DNA of 64,000 bases from Pholis gunnellus (taxonomy: Eukaryota > Chordata > Actinopteri > Perciformes > Pholidae). The notes beneath the pieces were generated by a model. The model was not told the origin of the DNA. It made no database searches and worked only from the letters and a program-made list of their open reading frames with translations. Location: the NCBI GenBank assembly GCA_910591455.2, contig OU342815.1, positions 21,171,693-21,235,692 of the forward strand, in the 5' to 3' direction. The translations under genes and the position numbers were made by a program. Positions 49,055-63,345 of this stretch are shown piece after piece; within the stretch, counting starts at the first letter, position 1; every line of letters starts with the position of its first letter.

Positions 49055-49101
49055 TGCTGCTGCTGCTGCTGCTGCTGCTGTTGTTGTTGTTGTTGTTGTT
49101 G
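49055..49101. repeat. compound (CTG)n(TTG)n trinucleotide repeat
   Basis: About nine CTG-type units followed directly by about seven TTG units. Confidence 0.93.
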
Positions 49102-49691
49102 TGTGGGGCTTTGAGGTTGTTTGCATTGCTGACGTCATCACCCTGATTTCATTTGCACCGAATGGAGACGCCCCAACCAGCCTGGAGTCTGTGAGGACAG
49201 ACGAGGTGATTTGATCCGTGTATTGTTCGATGCAACCGCACAATAGATCACATGTACACCGATTCGTTGCACCTTTTTAAACGCTAGTTAGCTATAAATT
49301 GGATGACATAAGAGATGGTCTCCAGTTTATTGACTCTCAGATTAACAGGACCTGGCTGTTTTGTGTGCACACAATTTGACACGGTTTGCTTCCAGTGTGT
49401 AAAAGGTGGGGCACCCTGTTGTGTAATAACTGACCTTGTGATAAAGGTGGCTGCCCTATTGTCATGCTTGCATAATGCAGATTTATACCAGACGGCCATT
49501 TGGAGCTGATTCATCAAGGTGATCGCTTCGTGTTTGCTGCAGAGCTGTGAGGCAAAGTCCCCCCTGACTTGTTTTTGTGAAAGAACCCACAGATGGCTTT
49601 AATTGTACAGCAGCTCGATGATGCATGCTTGCCAAACCAAACACTGGTTTATGACTTTGGCAGGGGGGGGGGGGAGGACTGTGACATGTCC

Positions 49692-49719
49692 AACACACAC
49701 ACACACACACACACACACA
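49692..49719. repeat. (CA)n microsatellite
   Basis: About 14 AC/CA dinucleotides, just after a G10-type run at 49664-49673. Confidence 0.93.
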
Positions 49720-52700
49720 GAGGCAGGCAGACCTTGCCTGGTGCTGCCCGTCGCTGGCTTTCCGAGTGTTTACAGTGCCGTATGAGGGGGGATCCTGGGA
49801 GGCAGCTATTTTTAGCACTGGTTTCATCATTCCTCTCTCTCCGCGCTGCGTGCAGCTGCAGCCTGGTGCTGCATTCTAATGAAGAGACGAGCGAACAGCA
49901 GTAAAACACCTTCTGTTCGCTTCAGCCCACAAAAAAACAACAAAAAAAAACACTCAAACAAATGTCTTGGGCATCATAGTGACTGTTTTCACCTTTTTCA
50001 TTTGTCCAGTTTATTTCACTCCGCGACACAGACGAAGATGAACTGCTGTGTGAAACCAAATTTAAAATTTACATGAGGGGGAGGCTGTAGCACGTTTTTG
50101 ACCTGACCAGGCAGTGAACTCGGTCTGTACCGACGACGGATGGGAATGATAACAGTCAAGTCGTATGCTGCGGAACTACTGATGAGGCCTGCCACTGTTT
50201 CATCTCTGGGTTGCCACAACAGACTCAGCCTGTCACGTCTTGCATTGCGTAACGTGCCCCCCCCACCCCCACCCCCCCTTTCCTCTCCTCTCACCCTTCA
50301 ACACTTAGTACAGAGAAATGAGAACGCCACAGTGACAGGAAGGCAACATCATCATCATCACTGCCTGGACAAGGGCATGCAACACGGTCGTGCTCTCAGT
50401 ATCATTTAGACTTCTTTGAGGCTGCACTAATTCATGCCGCTGACCGAGCAATGTTTTTTTTGAGTTGGGACTGAGAATGTTTTGCATGACCCTCTCTCAT
50501 TAACCACGTTTCCTGTTGCAACACGCTGCTGCTTTCAGAGACAGAAAAAAAAGAGAAAGACAAATTCAGCAACTAAAGCTGGTGAACATGATGGAGCACT
50601 TACAGAGCCAGATAACCTGAGCCAGGAGCTCATGGTGGAGACCACAAATAAAGTGAATATACGGCTTAAAGATGACGTTAAATGAATGTGTTTGTTAGTT
50701 TAATTTTGACTTTAATTGCAAGAGTGAAAGTGGAGATGAGTCTTTGAAACTGTATTTACATCATGTAGTGAGAATAATGTTAGTGAGTTTAATAACTAAT
50801 ATACCAAAACAATTGTAATCCAAATATTTATAATAATCAAGCTTTTTGGTGGTTCTTCAAAATAAATTTTGGATGATGGAAGAGGGGGGGAATTCGACTC
50901 CTGACGTCAGTGTTTTTAAACTCCTGGCTACTGACCGAATGGAAGACCCTGGGACAGAGACGAGGGACAATCCCCAGGAAATGAGGTTTGAACCAGGAGA
51001 CCTCGGCTGCCCCGTCAGTCCTTCCGGTTAAATCTGTGTATATTTTTGGAAATAAGCTTTCTGTAGCATTCTCTTTGAAGGGAAATTGTCATAGAGACAA
51101 AACATCATAACAAGCCCATGATGGAATCAGAGGTTCCCAAAGCGAGGTCTATTGATAGCCCTGACGGAGCGGAAAACGGACATATCTGGGATGAACTGCA
51201 GTATTTTCCTTTCTTGAACCTTTCGTCTGAGCCCCTCCAGTTCCCTCTTGTTTTAACGTAACTGCAGGCATCTGAACTTCGCTTAAACGTCACCGGATTT
51301 TTAGTACATGGCAGCCACCGCATCTATTCTTGGAAATATAAACTGTTGCTCTTAAGCAGCACAGTGTGGTTTGTTTAGAGAGCCCGGTTGCGTCACATTA
51401 ATTGAGATCCCAGTCAAAGTGTGCTGTGTTTTGAGCCGAGGAGGCACCAGAAGAGGCAGATAAATGGCAGACCCTGGGCCTGCAGTCGGACTTGAAAAGA
51501 AGCAGAATGTCTTTGACACATGCTGGAGATTTTCCATCTTGTGAGGAAAGGTCAAGGTTTTTGATGGTAGGATCCCTCCTGGCTTTAATGTCTCAGCAGA
51601 TGTGCCTCTCGTAATGCAGGATAATATCTGTGTTTTTGTAGTTTTCTTCCAGCTGTTCAGGTCGTCCTTTTTTTTTTTAAAAGCTGAGTGTAGTACAAAC
51701 AGCTAGAGGCTGGAGATATCAAGACTGACCTTCCTCCTTTTTAGAAGAGACCATTTTGCTTCCATTCATTCTGAAACTGCACGACGAATAACTTCTACGA
51801 CTCCGCCGGTACAAACAGAAGTCCGATTGTATAGAAGTCTATGAGTAGATGACTGCCGTATTCCAAGATGGCGACGGGGAAATCGCTGAACTCAAGGCTT
51901 CAAAACGGCAGTCCAGTGCCACATCCATGCCCCATGTATTTGTGTTGCTATAGTGAACATCAGCTCGTTGTTTAACTGTCTGACCCACAGCTTTACTGTT
52001 TTGGTTCACCTCTCTCATCGTGTTATTTACACCCACAGCAGGCGGCTCTAAAAACCCACTATAGAGACGACTGGTTGGTGGTGAACAAAGTGGAGAATTT
52101 AGCAGCTGAAGAGCCAAATATTTCCCTCAGGAGATGGTAAAGACTAAAAACAGAGAATATTGGACTTACATCCATCGCGTGGCCGGAAACAGGACTTCAA
52201 ATGAATGATGATAAATACGTAACAGTTGATTTTTTTGAGTTTTTGCATATTGGATAAAGGCATTAAATAATGAATTGTTTACACTTTAGTAGACTATAGC
52301 ATACACTACAGTGTACCACAACAGGGAGGCTTCGTAGTCCGAATCAAGACTTCAAAACTTTGATATCACCTTTCAACCTTGCAGACCAGATACTCTTTCT
52401 GTTACCTTTCACAATACAAATAAAAGCCCTACTTATATAGTCAGAGGGAACTAAGGTTCACTCAGGAAGTTTCACGAAAAGGAAAATCAATTAAAATATC
52501 TGACAGTAGCTTAGGCTATGCAACAGTTTATGTCAGACAGACTGCCAGGTGCTGCTCAGGGTCAAAAGGATCCCAGTTGGTCGTCTGCCTGCGAATCTAT
52601 TTACAGATTTTATTGAAAAAAAGTGTTGCGACTGTTGCGAATTTGCATCCCTGCTGCTGTGAATAGTTTTGATGTGAATGTTATTCATCACATCCCCTGT

Positions 52701-53704
52701 GATAAACTGCAGAATGAGTAAATGTTCAAGAATAGCACGCAAGACAAAATCACATCCATGCTTTTATTTCCTAAACCTTGGTTACAGCTCTTTCTTTTGT
52801 TTTGCTTTTTTTGACGTCATCTGTTCATCCGAACAATACATGAATCTCTTTTTTTTTTTTGTTGGCTCGTTATTCTTTTGTCTTCTAACATCAATATTTC
52901 AAGACGAGAGTCCTTCAGTGTGTCGTCTCGCCCCGAGCTGAAAGGTCGCAGCAGACAGGTTCTGCTTTCCGTCGCCGTCTCTCCGCCCTATATCTAGTGC
53001 TGCTTGTGTGAATGTATGTTAAATTGATTTACTGGGTGTAACGATGTGCTCAGTCAGAGCAAATGAGTCAGACGAACCAAAGGGAAGCCTGGTGTGTTTA
53101 TGTCACGTCCACAGGAAGATGAATGAGGGGTGTTTCACAGTGTTCAACGTTTTCATGCATACAAAATGTTAATGAAGTATCGACGGAGATGGTCAAGCTC
53201 TTACATTCATTCTAGGGAATGGACGTGGGGTCTTAAACAACAGCCATTACAAGGCAATCGAGCTCTCTCTCTCTCTCAGTAACTTAATGTCAGGCTTCCT
53301 GAGAGAATGGAACGTCAACAGCAGCGCTACAAGGAGAACACAGCTCCCGTGTAGCGCTGCTGTTTGCCTGCAGGGTAAAATAACAAGGCCACGCAATGTG
53401 CTGTGCGGGACCGGTCGTCAGTGTGACGGGAAGTAAACGACCAGAGAAACGTCTCCACTCCTGGAGGGACGGGTAGACCGACGAATGGCTCTCAGAAGGC
53501 CTGGAAAGTGTGGCCCAACATTCTGAGAGGCAAACACGGCGGACAGAATGAATCTTGGAGCTTAAATTGGATCAAAATGCAAAGTAATTATTGTCAGTTA
53601 TGTACAATTTAATTATATACTTTAACACTGTGCCCTGTCCTGGTCAAATGTGGGTATGCTTAAACGGATATAATGCTGCATTCACGTTAAACAGAAGGAG
53701 GACA

Positions 53705-53728
53705 ATATATATATATATATATATATAT
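53705..53728. repeat. (AT)n microsatellite
   Basis: About 12 AT dinucleotides. Confidence 0.93.
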
Positions 53729-56504
53729 CATTTTGTGTTTATGTAATATTCTAGTTATGCATGTTGCCATATAATGCATAAAATAACATCCAGTTGTAAA
53801 TTTAGTCGCGATGAACCGCAAAAAGTTCAAATATTTGAACTTTAATGTCTACCAAGACCATTGCCTTTTTTCTCTGCAGAACTCCCTTAATTCCACGGTC
53901 TTCCTCTCGTCTATTAAAATGATTTGCCGTCAGCCTGATGAATGCAGCATTACAATGCATATACAGATAAATGAGATATCGTCTACCATCTAATTTAGTT
54001 TCCATTCTAAACTTGCTAAAGCCCCAATGGTGAAGGTTTTTAGGCTGGTTTCAGACCAAACGCAGTAGAGCGAGAGAATGAAGAGCAGCACATAATCCAT
54101 TAAAGCAGCTACCTTGAATGATACAGACTTCCTCTGGATGTAGACAATCACGATATGTTCGAACATCCTTTTGTAATAAATGTTTGTTTCACAACTCGGA
54201 AATTCAGAGACACAAGACTCATCAACTTTCCCACCATTGTTCTCTACAGTGACATTAGCGCTGTCGCCTTTGGCCTTCAGTCAAAGCTAGAATCTCATTG
54301 GATTAGCGTGGAGGTCACCACTATGGCTCTCTCTATTGGAAATAACGGGCCTTGCTTATTCGTTACATCAGACTTATGTTTTTGGTGTGAAAGCCATGTT
54401 AAGATAAAGTTGCACTTGTGTGACGTACATTCCGTCATACGACGATGTACCTGAAGGCTCTGTGTGGACGTCCGCCGAGGCCACGGGGACCACACGGCCG
54501 CTACACTCAAAGTGGTAGCGTAGCAATCTGGACTCGAACAGTACAACAAAATATTACGATTGCTCTGAAACTTGATACAACCATTGATGTCACTCTCAAG
54601 ATGAATTGTAATGTTTGTGGTTTATGACTAAATACCTACTTTATAATGGCATTCCTATTGTGTTTAGTTCTAATTAGCATATTATTTGAATACTACTACG
54701 CTAAATTCAAATGGTGAGCATGGTAAATATTGTCCTGGCTAAACGTTTGCATTTCAGCATTGTCATCGTTAGCATACTACTTTTAGTTTTGGCTCAAAGC
54801 ATCGCAGTGATGGATGTCGGAGGCGGCGCCTCCTCGTTCACTCCTATGAAAATTACGCATGACACAAAAACAAAGTCTGACTTTCAAGTATTAAAATGAT
54901 CTGGATCTTCCGGTGATCTATTTGCATCCATGGGGGCCATAGAGCAAACGCAGTAGCATTTCCTACAACCTCGCTTCCTAGCCACCGGCCCAGCCTCGGG
55001 CTCATTCACATGAGCAGATGAAGAGAACTAACTCTGTCGGCTATTAGTCCATTTTACAACTTTCAGGACTTAATGATTTTTAAAAAAGGGCTATTTGAGT
55101 GTCCACTTGATCACAGTACACATAAAGTATTCATGTGCATGTCAGGACCCACATAACATCACCATCACAAAACAAAATCTCCAGGGTTGAGCTGATTCAA
55201 TTTGAGAAGCGATTTGAGAAGCGATGGAAGGTTTTTGTTTCCATCTGCATCATTGGGCCTATTTTATAAGTATCGTCAGTATCACATGGAACCACGAGCT
55301 GACCGTTGGTTGCGGAAATATGCCCAGAAATAACTCGGTAAAGTCCCGCTTTGTGTTGGCAGATGACTGTGACATACAGTGTGTACTTGAGCAAATGTCA
55401 GCGCTTCCTGTCAGTCCGCCTGTGAAACACAAGCACTGCTGGTGTTGTGACCGGCGGAAGTTGTACGTTGCACAGCAAGTGGGTGCTGACACCGAAATAT
55501 GACATCAGCATGATGGAGCGTTTCTAGTGCATCACTATAGATCAGAAAAGTACTGGTTTGAGGGAATATTAGTTATTTTAACAGGCTGAAATGATCCACC
55601 TGTCACTTTGTCCACCCTCCCCTCACAGTTAATATAACACCTCAGCTTTAGAACTGTCTGCATCTTCCGCCTTTTTCTTTAAATTAACATTTCATCGAGG
55701 TTTAAGTCAAGAGCAGCAAACAATCCCTCAGATGTGGTTTTTAAAAGTGGCACATCAGTCCTAATGAAATGTTGTGAAACGGTAGAGCTTAGCCGGCAGG
55801 GACGGATACAGTAAATTATCCCGTTGTATTTCCTCTCCCAGGCAGCTGGGACAGGTGGCACAAATGGAGCGTTTTAATTAAAAACTGCTGAGACACAGCG
55901 ATCCTGGGGGAAGACTTGGCAGCCACAGTCGAGTCTTCCCATTGGTGTGTGTAGGCGGCACGCTGTGGCGCGCCAAATTCAGTTGAGGAAAACCAATAGC
56001 AGGAACCCAATTACAGGGAGCCCAAGTTCTCTCTCAGCTCCCCCATTGTCTGCTGTTCTTGTGAGTTTATTTCAGTCACTTTTCGAGTCGTTATAGGACT
56101 AAAAAAAGCTAAATAAAAGGAGTCTCCGGCTGGTGTTTAACTGAGTCTGTGACGTGGCAACAGTTTTATATGATAAACAAAATGCAAACCCCTCATACTG
56201 TATACGAGACTTCCAAAAGCTTTGTCCTATGATTGAAGAGCTGCAGCTTCTCACTGTTGAACACAGTAATCTCCAACCTTTTTGACTTGTGACCCCTTAA
56301 AACAAAATGATCACCAGTTGCATATGTCTGCTTCAGACCAGTTCAACTAACTAAAGATTTTTCAGGACTCTTTCAAAAAGTACCATTAGCCAGTAATATA
56401 CAGTAAAATAATACATTCAAAGAAAGTTGGAAAGAATTAGTATATCTGTGCTGCAGGAATAAGTATTTTCTTCTTCTGTTAATCATTTCGAGACCCCCTC
56501 AGGG

Positions 56505-56558
56505 TTTACACATCAAACCAATGGTTCCCAACCTGGAACCATTGGTTTGATGTGTAAA
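56505..56558. repeat. perfect 24-bp inverted repeat with 6-nt loop
   Basis: The arm 56505-56528 (TTTACACATCAAACCAATGG then TTCC) is the exact reverse complement of 56535-56558. The loop is CAACCT. Confidence 0.95.
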
Positions 56559-57849
56559 AGTTTCTGGTATACTCTGCCAGAAGGGCCTGACTTTACTGAC
56601 GAGGCAGTGTCTGACAATGTCTGTAACATTTCTGAAATGGGCAATTCAATATCACGCATGATTGCCCAGCTGTGCAGAGGCTTGGCTCTCTAGCGCTCTC
56701 TTTTCTTTTATTTGCTACACAGCTACTGGATGTACTGTAACTCTTTATCTAATGGGTCTGTTATTTCCTAATTACTTCCTGCTACTGTCGATGTATTTCT
56801 AAAAAGAGATGCCATGTTTCCTCGAGATGCGCCGCTAATCTTTGTTTCGATTTTCACCCGCACGATAGTGTTCTTATTGATTTATTTTATTTGGTTTACG
56901 TGTGCTTATTAGAACTGTCCTCTTTTTGTTCTGTTAATTAGGGTGTGAGCGTGTTTGATCAAGCTTTAACATTATGATAATATAGAGGATGTGTGTGTGT
57001 GTGTGTGTGTCTGTGTGAAACACTTTGGTGAAAAATGAGCTTTGCACTTCACTGTCCCCAGAAAGGCTTTCTGTCAGTGTAACATGATTTCACAAAGTGC
57101 TGCCTTATAAACAGCGTTTGCACCCTCTTGTACTGAGGCACTTATGGCGCGCTCACGTTACACTTCAGTCCTGCAAATATTCATACATCACTTCACTTTA
57201 ATTGAAGCCTGTACGACTTCCTGTTGTCATGCGAGTTTACTTTCACACGATAGAAACAGTGATGCACTGTTTGGAAATGGAGAAAAGGAAGTTATTCTGA
57301 GGTGCCAGTACAGTAGTTTGCCTTTCCAGACTCCGTATTTTTAGGTGTCAAGTCAGATGTATCAGAGCACCCTGGTGGTCGAGGGATTTAAGGCCATGAA
57401 CCACAGTATCCAGGTTCCCGTCTGTCTGGGCACTTTGACGGACGTTAGTGCTGCGTGGATTATGTTCAGAAGTTACATATTTTTTGAGGGATCAAAGTGC
57501 TATTTTTATCTCGTCTCATGGACGTGGTCAGGGTGGAATAACTGCAGAAATCAGTTTTTAATCCTGAGTTCAGTCTGTGGTTCGCTTTTGGCAAGAAAAG
57601 CACTTTGGTTACTTTGGTCAGGAAAAGATTGTGGTTTCAGTCAAACATGAATAAACGCTTTGTGTCTCAAATTAGTGCAGATTATTTTTGTATCAAATCA
57701 AGATCTTCACCTAACTTTAACCATATGCTAACCAAACAAAACCAAACAAATGCGTATATATTGCCAGTATATGGCCAAATACAACGTTAAGCAATATTTT
57801 ATCGTATAATAGTAATGTCTAGTGGTAGAAGAAGTATTCAGATCCTTCA

Positions 57850-57965
57850 CTTAAAGCTGCTATGGGGAACTTTCCTCTTGTGTTGATTTTGGCGGTCCCT
57901 GTGGACGAAAGTAGTCGTGCTTTAGAGCATCAGAATCCCTTCAGAAAACCTCTAATTTTACATTG
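57850..57965 (+). repeat. dispersed repeat R1, plus orientation, truncated
   Basis: Shares 'gtgttgatttt' and 'agaaaacctct' blocks in the same order with the copy at 21537-21990. Confidence 0.6.
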
Positions 57966-60900
57966 TATATATATGTGTAACTGTAAAGAGATAGCCAACA
58001 TTGTTGATGATGGTCTCGTTTGCTCATGTCGGTCAAACAGCATTAAGTTTCATAATCAGTTCTAAAGTAACTTTAAGTAAAAATACTAATAACGCAATCC
58101 CTGCATTGAAAACCTTACTTGGGTTAAAGGTTTATCAGCAAAATGTTTCCTGTTCTATTATATATGATGTTTTAATGGATTCATGTTATTGCTGCATTCC
58201 TATGTGTTGCATTACAATGCTGTAGATGTTTAAGGTTGTGCTGATTTTAAATATACTGTTGTGTAGTTTTAATCTGCAATACCATTCATTTTACCACAAA
58301 ACTCATTTTTGAACGGGGCTTTAGGTGGACAGACTGAGAAAAATGTTCCATGAACTCATCTGCTCTGAAATAGACGCATGATTAACTGAAGCTTCGCTGA
58401 AAAGAATTTGAACATTTATTTTACTTGAATTACTCGAGTTCCTCAGGAAACGGTTACAGCCCAACTCTAAATCTCTCTGATTGAACCATATGTGGCTCTT
58501 CACAGAGAGGCGTTTTTTTTAATGAAAGTCAGCAGTGCATCCACAGAAGAGAGGAAAGAAACCAAAGTATCATCGTCAGTGCAAAACAAACACTGGATTA
58601 GCACTGTTTGTCCTCTTTCACTACTTATCCGCAATGCTGTTTATTTCTTCTTTTTTTCAGCGCTTCAGTTTTTGGGGATGTCTCCGTTAGGGTTGCCTTC
58701 CCTTCTCTAATTGGTTATCTGGACTTCCACAGTGGGGCTTGTACAGGAAAGCATGCTAATCACATTAGGAGCGCAGCTTCTGCGCAGTGGAGAACATCAC
58801 ATCGGCGTGTTTACTCCCAGCAGCTGGAATACGTCCAATGATCGGCAGCGGAAATGAAAGAATATGATCCAGGATGATCACATAATCACATGACCATTCA
58901 GCTGGGGATTCACTAATTCACTAAATGCCCATCCGGCCTTCTCCTCTTCCTCTCACGACACAGCGTGTGCCCTTCTGATACGAGGACTAATGTTTGGTTT
59001 GGCATCAATCTCGTTCTTGTGTTGGAAAAAGTGATTATTCTTGATAAACCAAAACATATTTGCAGAGAAAGAGACACTTGCAAGGTCATGAACGTTTCAT
59101 CAGTTGGGTGTAGCATGAAGATGTTCAGTAATACAATAATGACGCCCAAACGAGAGGAAAGCTGGTGGTGCCGGGTCCTGCAGAGGCCGAGCAAGACTCC
59201 TTCAAGCATCCAGACCAAGCACGGGGAAAAGTGTGGAAGTAATTCATGTGGGCTGTATGAATATACATATTTTATTTATTTAGAACAATAAAATTTGTCG
59301 TAGGAATGTTGTTTTTGCAAAATAAAATAAAACGGGTAGGCCTTTTAAAATGAAAACATATTTTTTTCAATAATAATTTATTAACGTACAAAATATGCAG
59401 TTGATATGCTGTCGTCGAAGCCACCAGACTCCATTGGAAAAACCCAGTCACTCACCCACCATCTTGGTTGGTCCTTCCACTGTTCCAACAATCACCAACT
59501 CTGGTTTAATTCATCGAGTTAGGTGTGAAATCTTCCGTCTCTCTCTCCCCTCGTCGGCCTCTTTGTGCTGACGTTACTGGGTTCGCTCGCTGAACGAGTC
59601 TGTCGCCAAGCAGGCGAAAGTCTGAAATAACTTCTTTTTTTAATTAGCAATGCGTCCGTTTCACCAGCTAAAAACTGAGGGCAGGTCCAAATGGAACAAT
59701 CCAAGTTGTGAATTGTGATGAAAGTCAATTACATAAAATGTGACGCTGTTCTGTTTTCTGATGGTGATCCCAGATAGTGTGTGTGTGTGTGTTTCCCTGC
59801 GTGCATGTGGGTGACTATACTGTAATGTGGAGAATAGAAAAAGTCAGATTGACTGATTTGAATGTCAAATCGTTGCGAACACCAAGGTCCTTGTGACATT
59901 TCCATTTCGGAGCAGCGGCCTCTCTGCCTGCCGCCGTCATCGTCGTCGTCTTCGTCTGCCCAGATGTCCACGGTCTGCTGGTGTCACAGATAAAAGCTCA
60001 AACCTCTGCTGCTGGCTGCTGGCATGCTCATCTCACTTCATTTTCACATTGGAGGGAACATGCAGCTCCTGTCTTCACACCCTCCGAGAGGGGGGAGGTG
60101 AAGAAAGGTGTATTTTATAGGTGCGAAACCGAGGAAAAAACAAGTTGTCGCAGGTTGAATCTCCCACCTTTATGTTACTCTGCCTTTGTCGAGAGTGACC
60201 AACAATTCTGTCTGAATTACAATTAGTTTGGGTGCAACTCAAAAATGTCTAACATCTTATGAAAGGTCTTAAGGGAGTATGAGTATGCCTTTTAAATGCC
60301 ACCAAGTTAAATAAAAAATGGATGACTTGGAGAGAAATAATAGACCACGTAGCAGAACAACGTGTGCAATTATTGAAGCAATGTACCGCCAGAGGCTCGA
60401 ACCGGTCACCTGAGCAGCAGGAGTTTTGCTTTTAAGTATGGTTTGATGCTAATTGTTTTGTACTTTTACTTATAACAAAGTATTTCTACACTGTGGTATT
60501 GTTAAAACTACTAAGCAAAAACTCCTGTCACTTATTAAACCACTGCAATTAAAGAATAAGTAACAAATACCAAACATTAAAATCACTCAAATTGTGTGTT
60601 TGTGCAAGCGTGATACGAGGCTGCAGTGAAACGTATTCATGAAGTGTAGTTCAGAAATGTCGACATTCAACGTATCCTGTGTTTGTAAATTATAATTGGC
60701 ATCATTTTTTTCTGGTTGAGCAAATGCAAAAGTATCATTTGTCGTGTTTGTGTTGAAGGTAAGTCCAATATTCACCGGTTTTTAGCTGTTTTTGTTCTCT
60801 ACTGACTCCTGAGGGAAATATAATGTATTCTTTCTTTGTGTTGGTCAAAGCATTGTGGCTGTGACTGATCAACAAAACCTTCTCCAAACGTTAGTCAGCT

Positions 60901-62023
60901 CCTTTGCTATATGTTTATTTATCAGAAAGGAATAGTTATATGTAGGTTGTACAAACAAACAATGTATTAGTAAGATGTCGACTTCAGCTTCACCTTCTTT
61001 CAGTTCAGACCTTGCTGTTATTAATGTATGCATTGCATATTTCAGCATCAACATCTCTGGTGGACTAATGCATTTGAATATTTTAAATCCAATTTATGCA
61101 TTTTCTTTAGAATTAAAGATTGAATAATTGAAATGGACCTTTAAATAATTCAGGGGCTGCTTGAGAAGCTGAGGTCAGCAGGATGAGGCCACCGACTGGT
61201 CCCGTGAACAGCTGTAGTGCGACGTTAAAACATACTGTAGCGTGTTGAACACACAGAGTGGAGATTCTCCCACACAGGACTCTGATTATCTTTTAGTGAG
61301 AAAAGGAAGTTAATGTCCTCGCTGTAAACACCCAGATTTCATAATGGCTTGATTGTACATTCAATCTGTGGGTGGGAAGCTGGTGAGGGATCATGTCCTT
61401 GTTGCTGTCCATCTGGTTTTGGGCATTAAATACATTTTATTTAAAGCTGCTATAACAGATTTTTGTTGGGCAGCAGAACAGCTGACCGTGTCCGTCTGCG
61501 GGTTTCTGCTTAGCAGGTCGTGTGCTGCTGCTGATAATACGAGCACTTAGAACTCTGATGTCACCATGACACTTCCCCAGTTGATAACTGACATTTAAGG
61601 CAATTATTTTTTTGTATTACAAGTTTTCTGAAATGGTATGTTTGAATATGCAAATTAGTCATGGAGGGAAATTTGGATATCTCCATAAATCAGAAAATAC
61701 AGTCCGAAAAAAAGAGCTCTGCACAATTTCTCTCCCCGTTTTTATTTAAATCCATTTCATAATCACCTTGGCTTTTGCTGTTCTATTCATATAGCATATA
61801 CATTTAAAAGTTTATTTTTTATTCAGCCTGCCTGTTTACATCTCTACATTCTTATTTTGATTCACAGTGCATAGACTATTACTATTAACAAATATGGTTT
61901 CCACATTTATAAATGTTCCTGCTTCAACGCATCGTGACTGAGCTCCACAGCTTGTGCTTTTCCCCATTTACATTCAGCATGTGAGCAGCGGAGTGGCCCC
62001 GGTGACATCAGAGAGGGATTTAC

Positions 62024-62114
62024 CTCAGTAGGATCAAAGCCATCCTTGATATTAGTGTCCTTCACCGCCTCCTCTGCATCACAGCTCCCACATCCGCCCA
62101 CAGGAGTCGACCAT
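62024..62114 (-). other. weak exon-like segment, minus strand
   Basis: A 91-bp open segment bounded by CCCCAG and a GAG|GTAAAT donor on the minus strand. It encodes hydrophilic residues including GGCGSCDAEEAVKD and GFDPTE. The acceptor lacks a good pyrimidine tract. No family recognised; it may be chance. Confidence 0.2.
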
Positions 62115-63345
62115 CTGGGGTGATTTCAAGAGCCGGCGTGCTCCAGATTACGACTTAATGACAGTGGGAAATCACTGCATTGTTTTACACGTAAATGAAT
62201 AATAAGCGCGTACACATTCTCTGTCGTTTTATTTTTGAATGAAGCCTTTTTCCAAAAATGTATTTGCATTTGCAGTGATTATGTTTTTGAGGCAACAGAC
62301 GGGTGCCGTAGTAAACATGCAGCTCGTCATGGCGTAATAAGAAACAACATTCATGCCTTTATTATTACTGTTCTAGTCCACAAAGTAGAGCCAAAATCCC
62401 CCAAACAAGCCTCCCGACACTGAAGTGAAGTCTTTGATGATGTTGTCTGGGAATGTGGGTGATTTAACGACCCAAGTTTATACTTTGCAAAAGCACACAA
62501 AACTGCAAATGGTTTTAAATGGCAAAATCCCATTATGTGTTATTATTTATGGAAAAAAATAAAGACATTGTTAAATGAAAAACATATTTTTCTTTTACTT
62601 CTATTGTTAGACAAGTATTTAGGCAATAAATACTTGGAACTGTGTGGCTTTTAAAAGAGTATTCAAACCATCATGTTGGGAGATAAAAACCTGCAGAAAT
62701 TTATTTTTTGGTTCGTCAAAATGTTCTTTACTTTCTAAAATCCTGCCTCCAGTTTTGCTCCAGAGTAGTAAAAAACTTTACTACTCACGTTATTATTTTA
62801 GTACTCAGACCTACAATTGGTTATTGGTTCAGGCAGGTTTAAGAAAATGACACTCTTGATTTATTACCTCAGTAAACATTGTCAACATGAGTTTATGGTC
62901 TCAATCTATAGTTTCAAGTCTTCTTCAATACAGCATGATGTTCATTTAGTAAATTATGGTCCATTTAGAGTCAAATAGACAATAAAGCTGAGCATGCTTT
63001 AGGGCGGGGCTTACTGTGATTGACAGGTGGCTGCCACAGTGTTGTCCGGTCTGGGAGTTGTCCCTGTTTATGTCTTACAACTTTAACCCTCTCACAGTGT
63101 GTATTCACTTCATGAAAGATAATTGTAACATCTTTATTTGCCTTAAAAAGGTCTGGTTGCATAAAGCCAAGATGGCGACGGCCAAACCGTGAACCCCGAC
63201 GATTCAAAACTATAGTCTACAAACCAATGGGTGACGTCAAGGGGACTGCATCGTAGTTTTTGGTGCAGAGTGCAGCATGTGACCATCAGCAAAGGTTTCA
63301 GGGTGATTTTGAATGTCTGATATTTGTATGTTGGGTGCTTTCCCC

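Larger units (their letters stand above)
47000..56279. other. non-genic region with repeats and CRE-like motifs
   Basis: No supported exon structure. Contains microsatellites and four perfect TGACGTCA octamers (47281, 49130, 50902, 52812). CAAGATGGCG (YY1-like) motifs occur at 48149 and 51864, the second inside a probable dispersed repeat. The open frames here lack splice context or recognisable motifs. Confidence 0.5.

Noticed and set aside
49052..49243. Poly-Thr/poly-Ala frame on the minus strand
   Set aside because: Translation of the trinucleotide microsatellite, with no gene structure around it.
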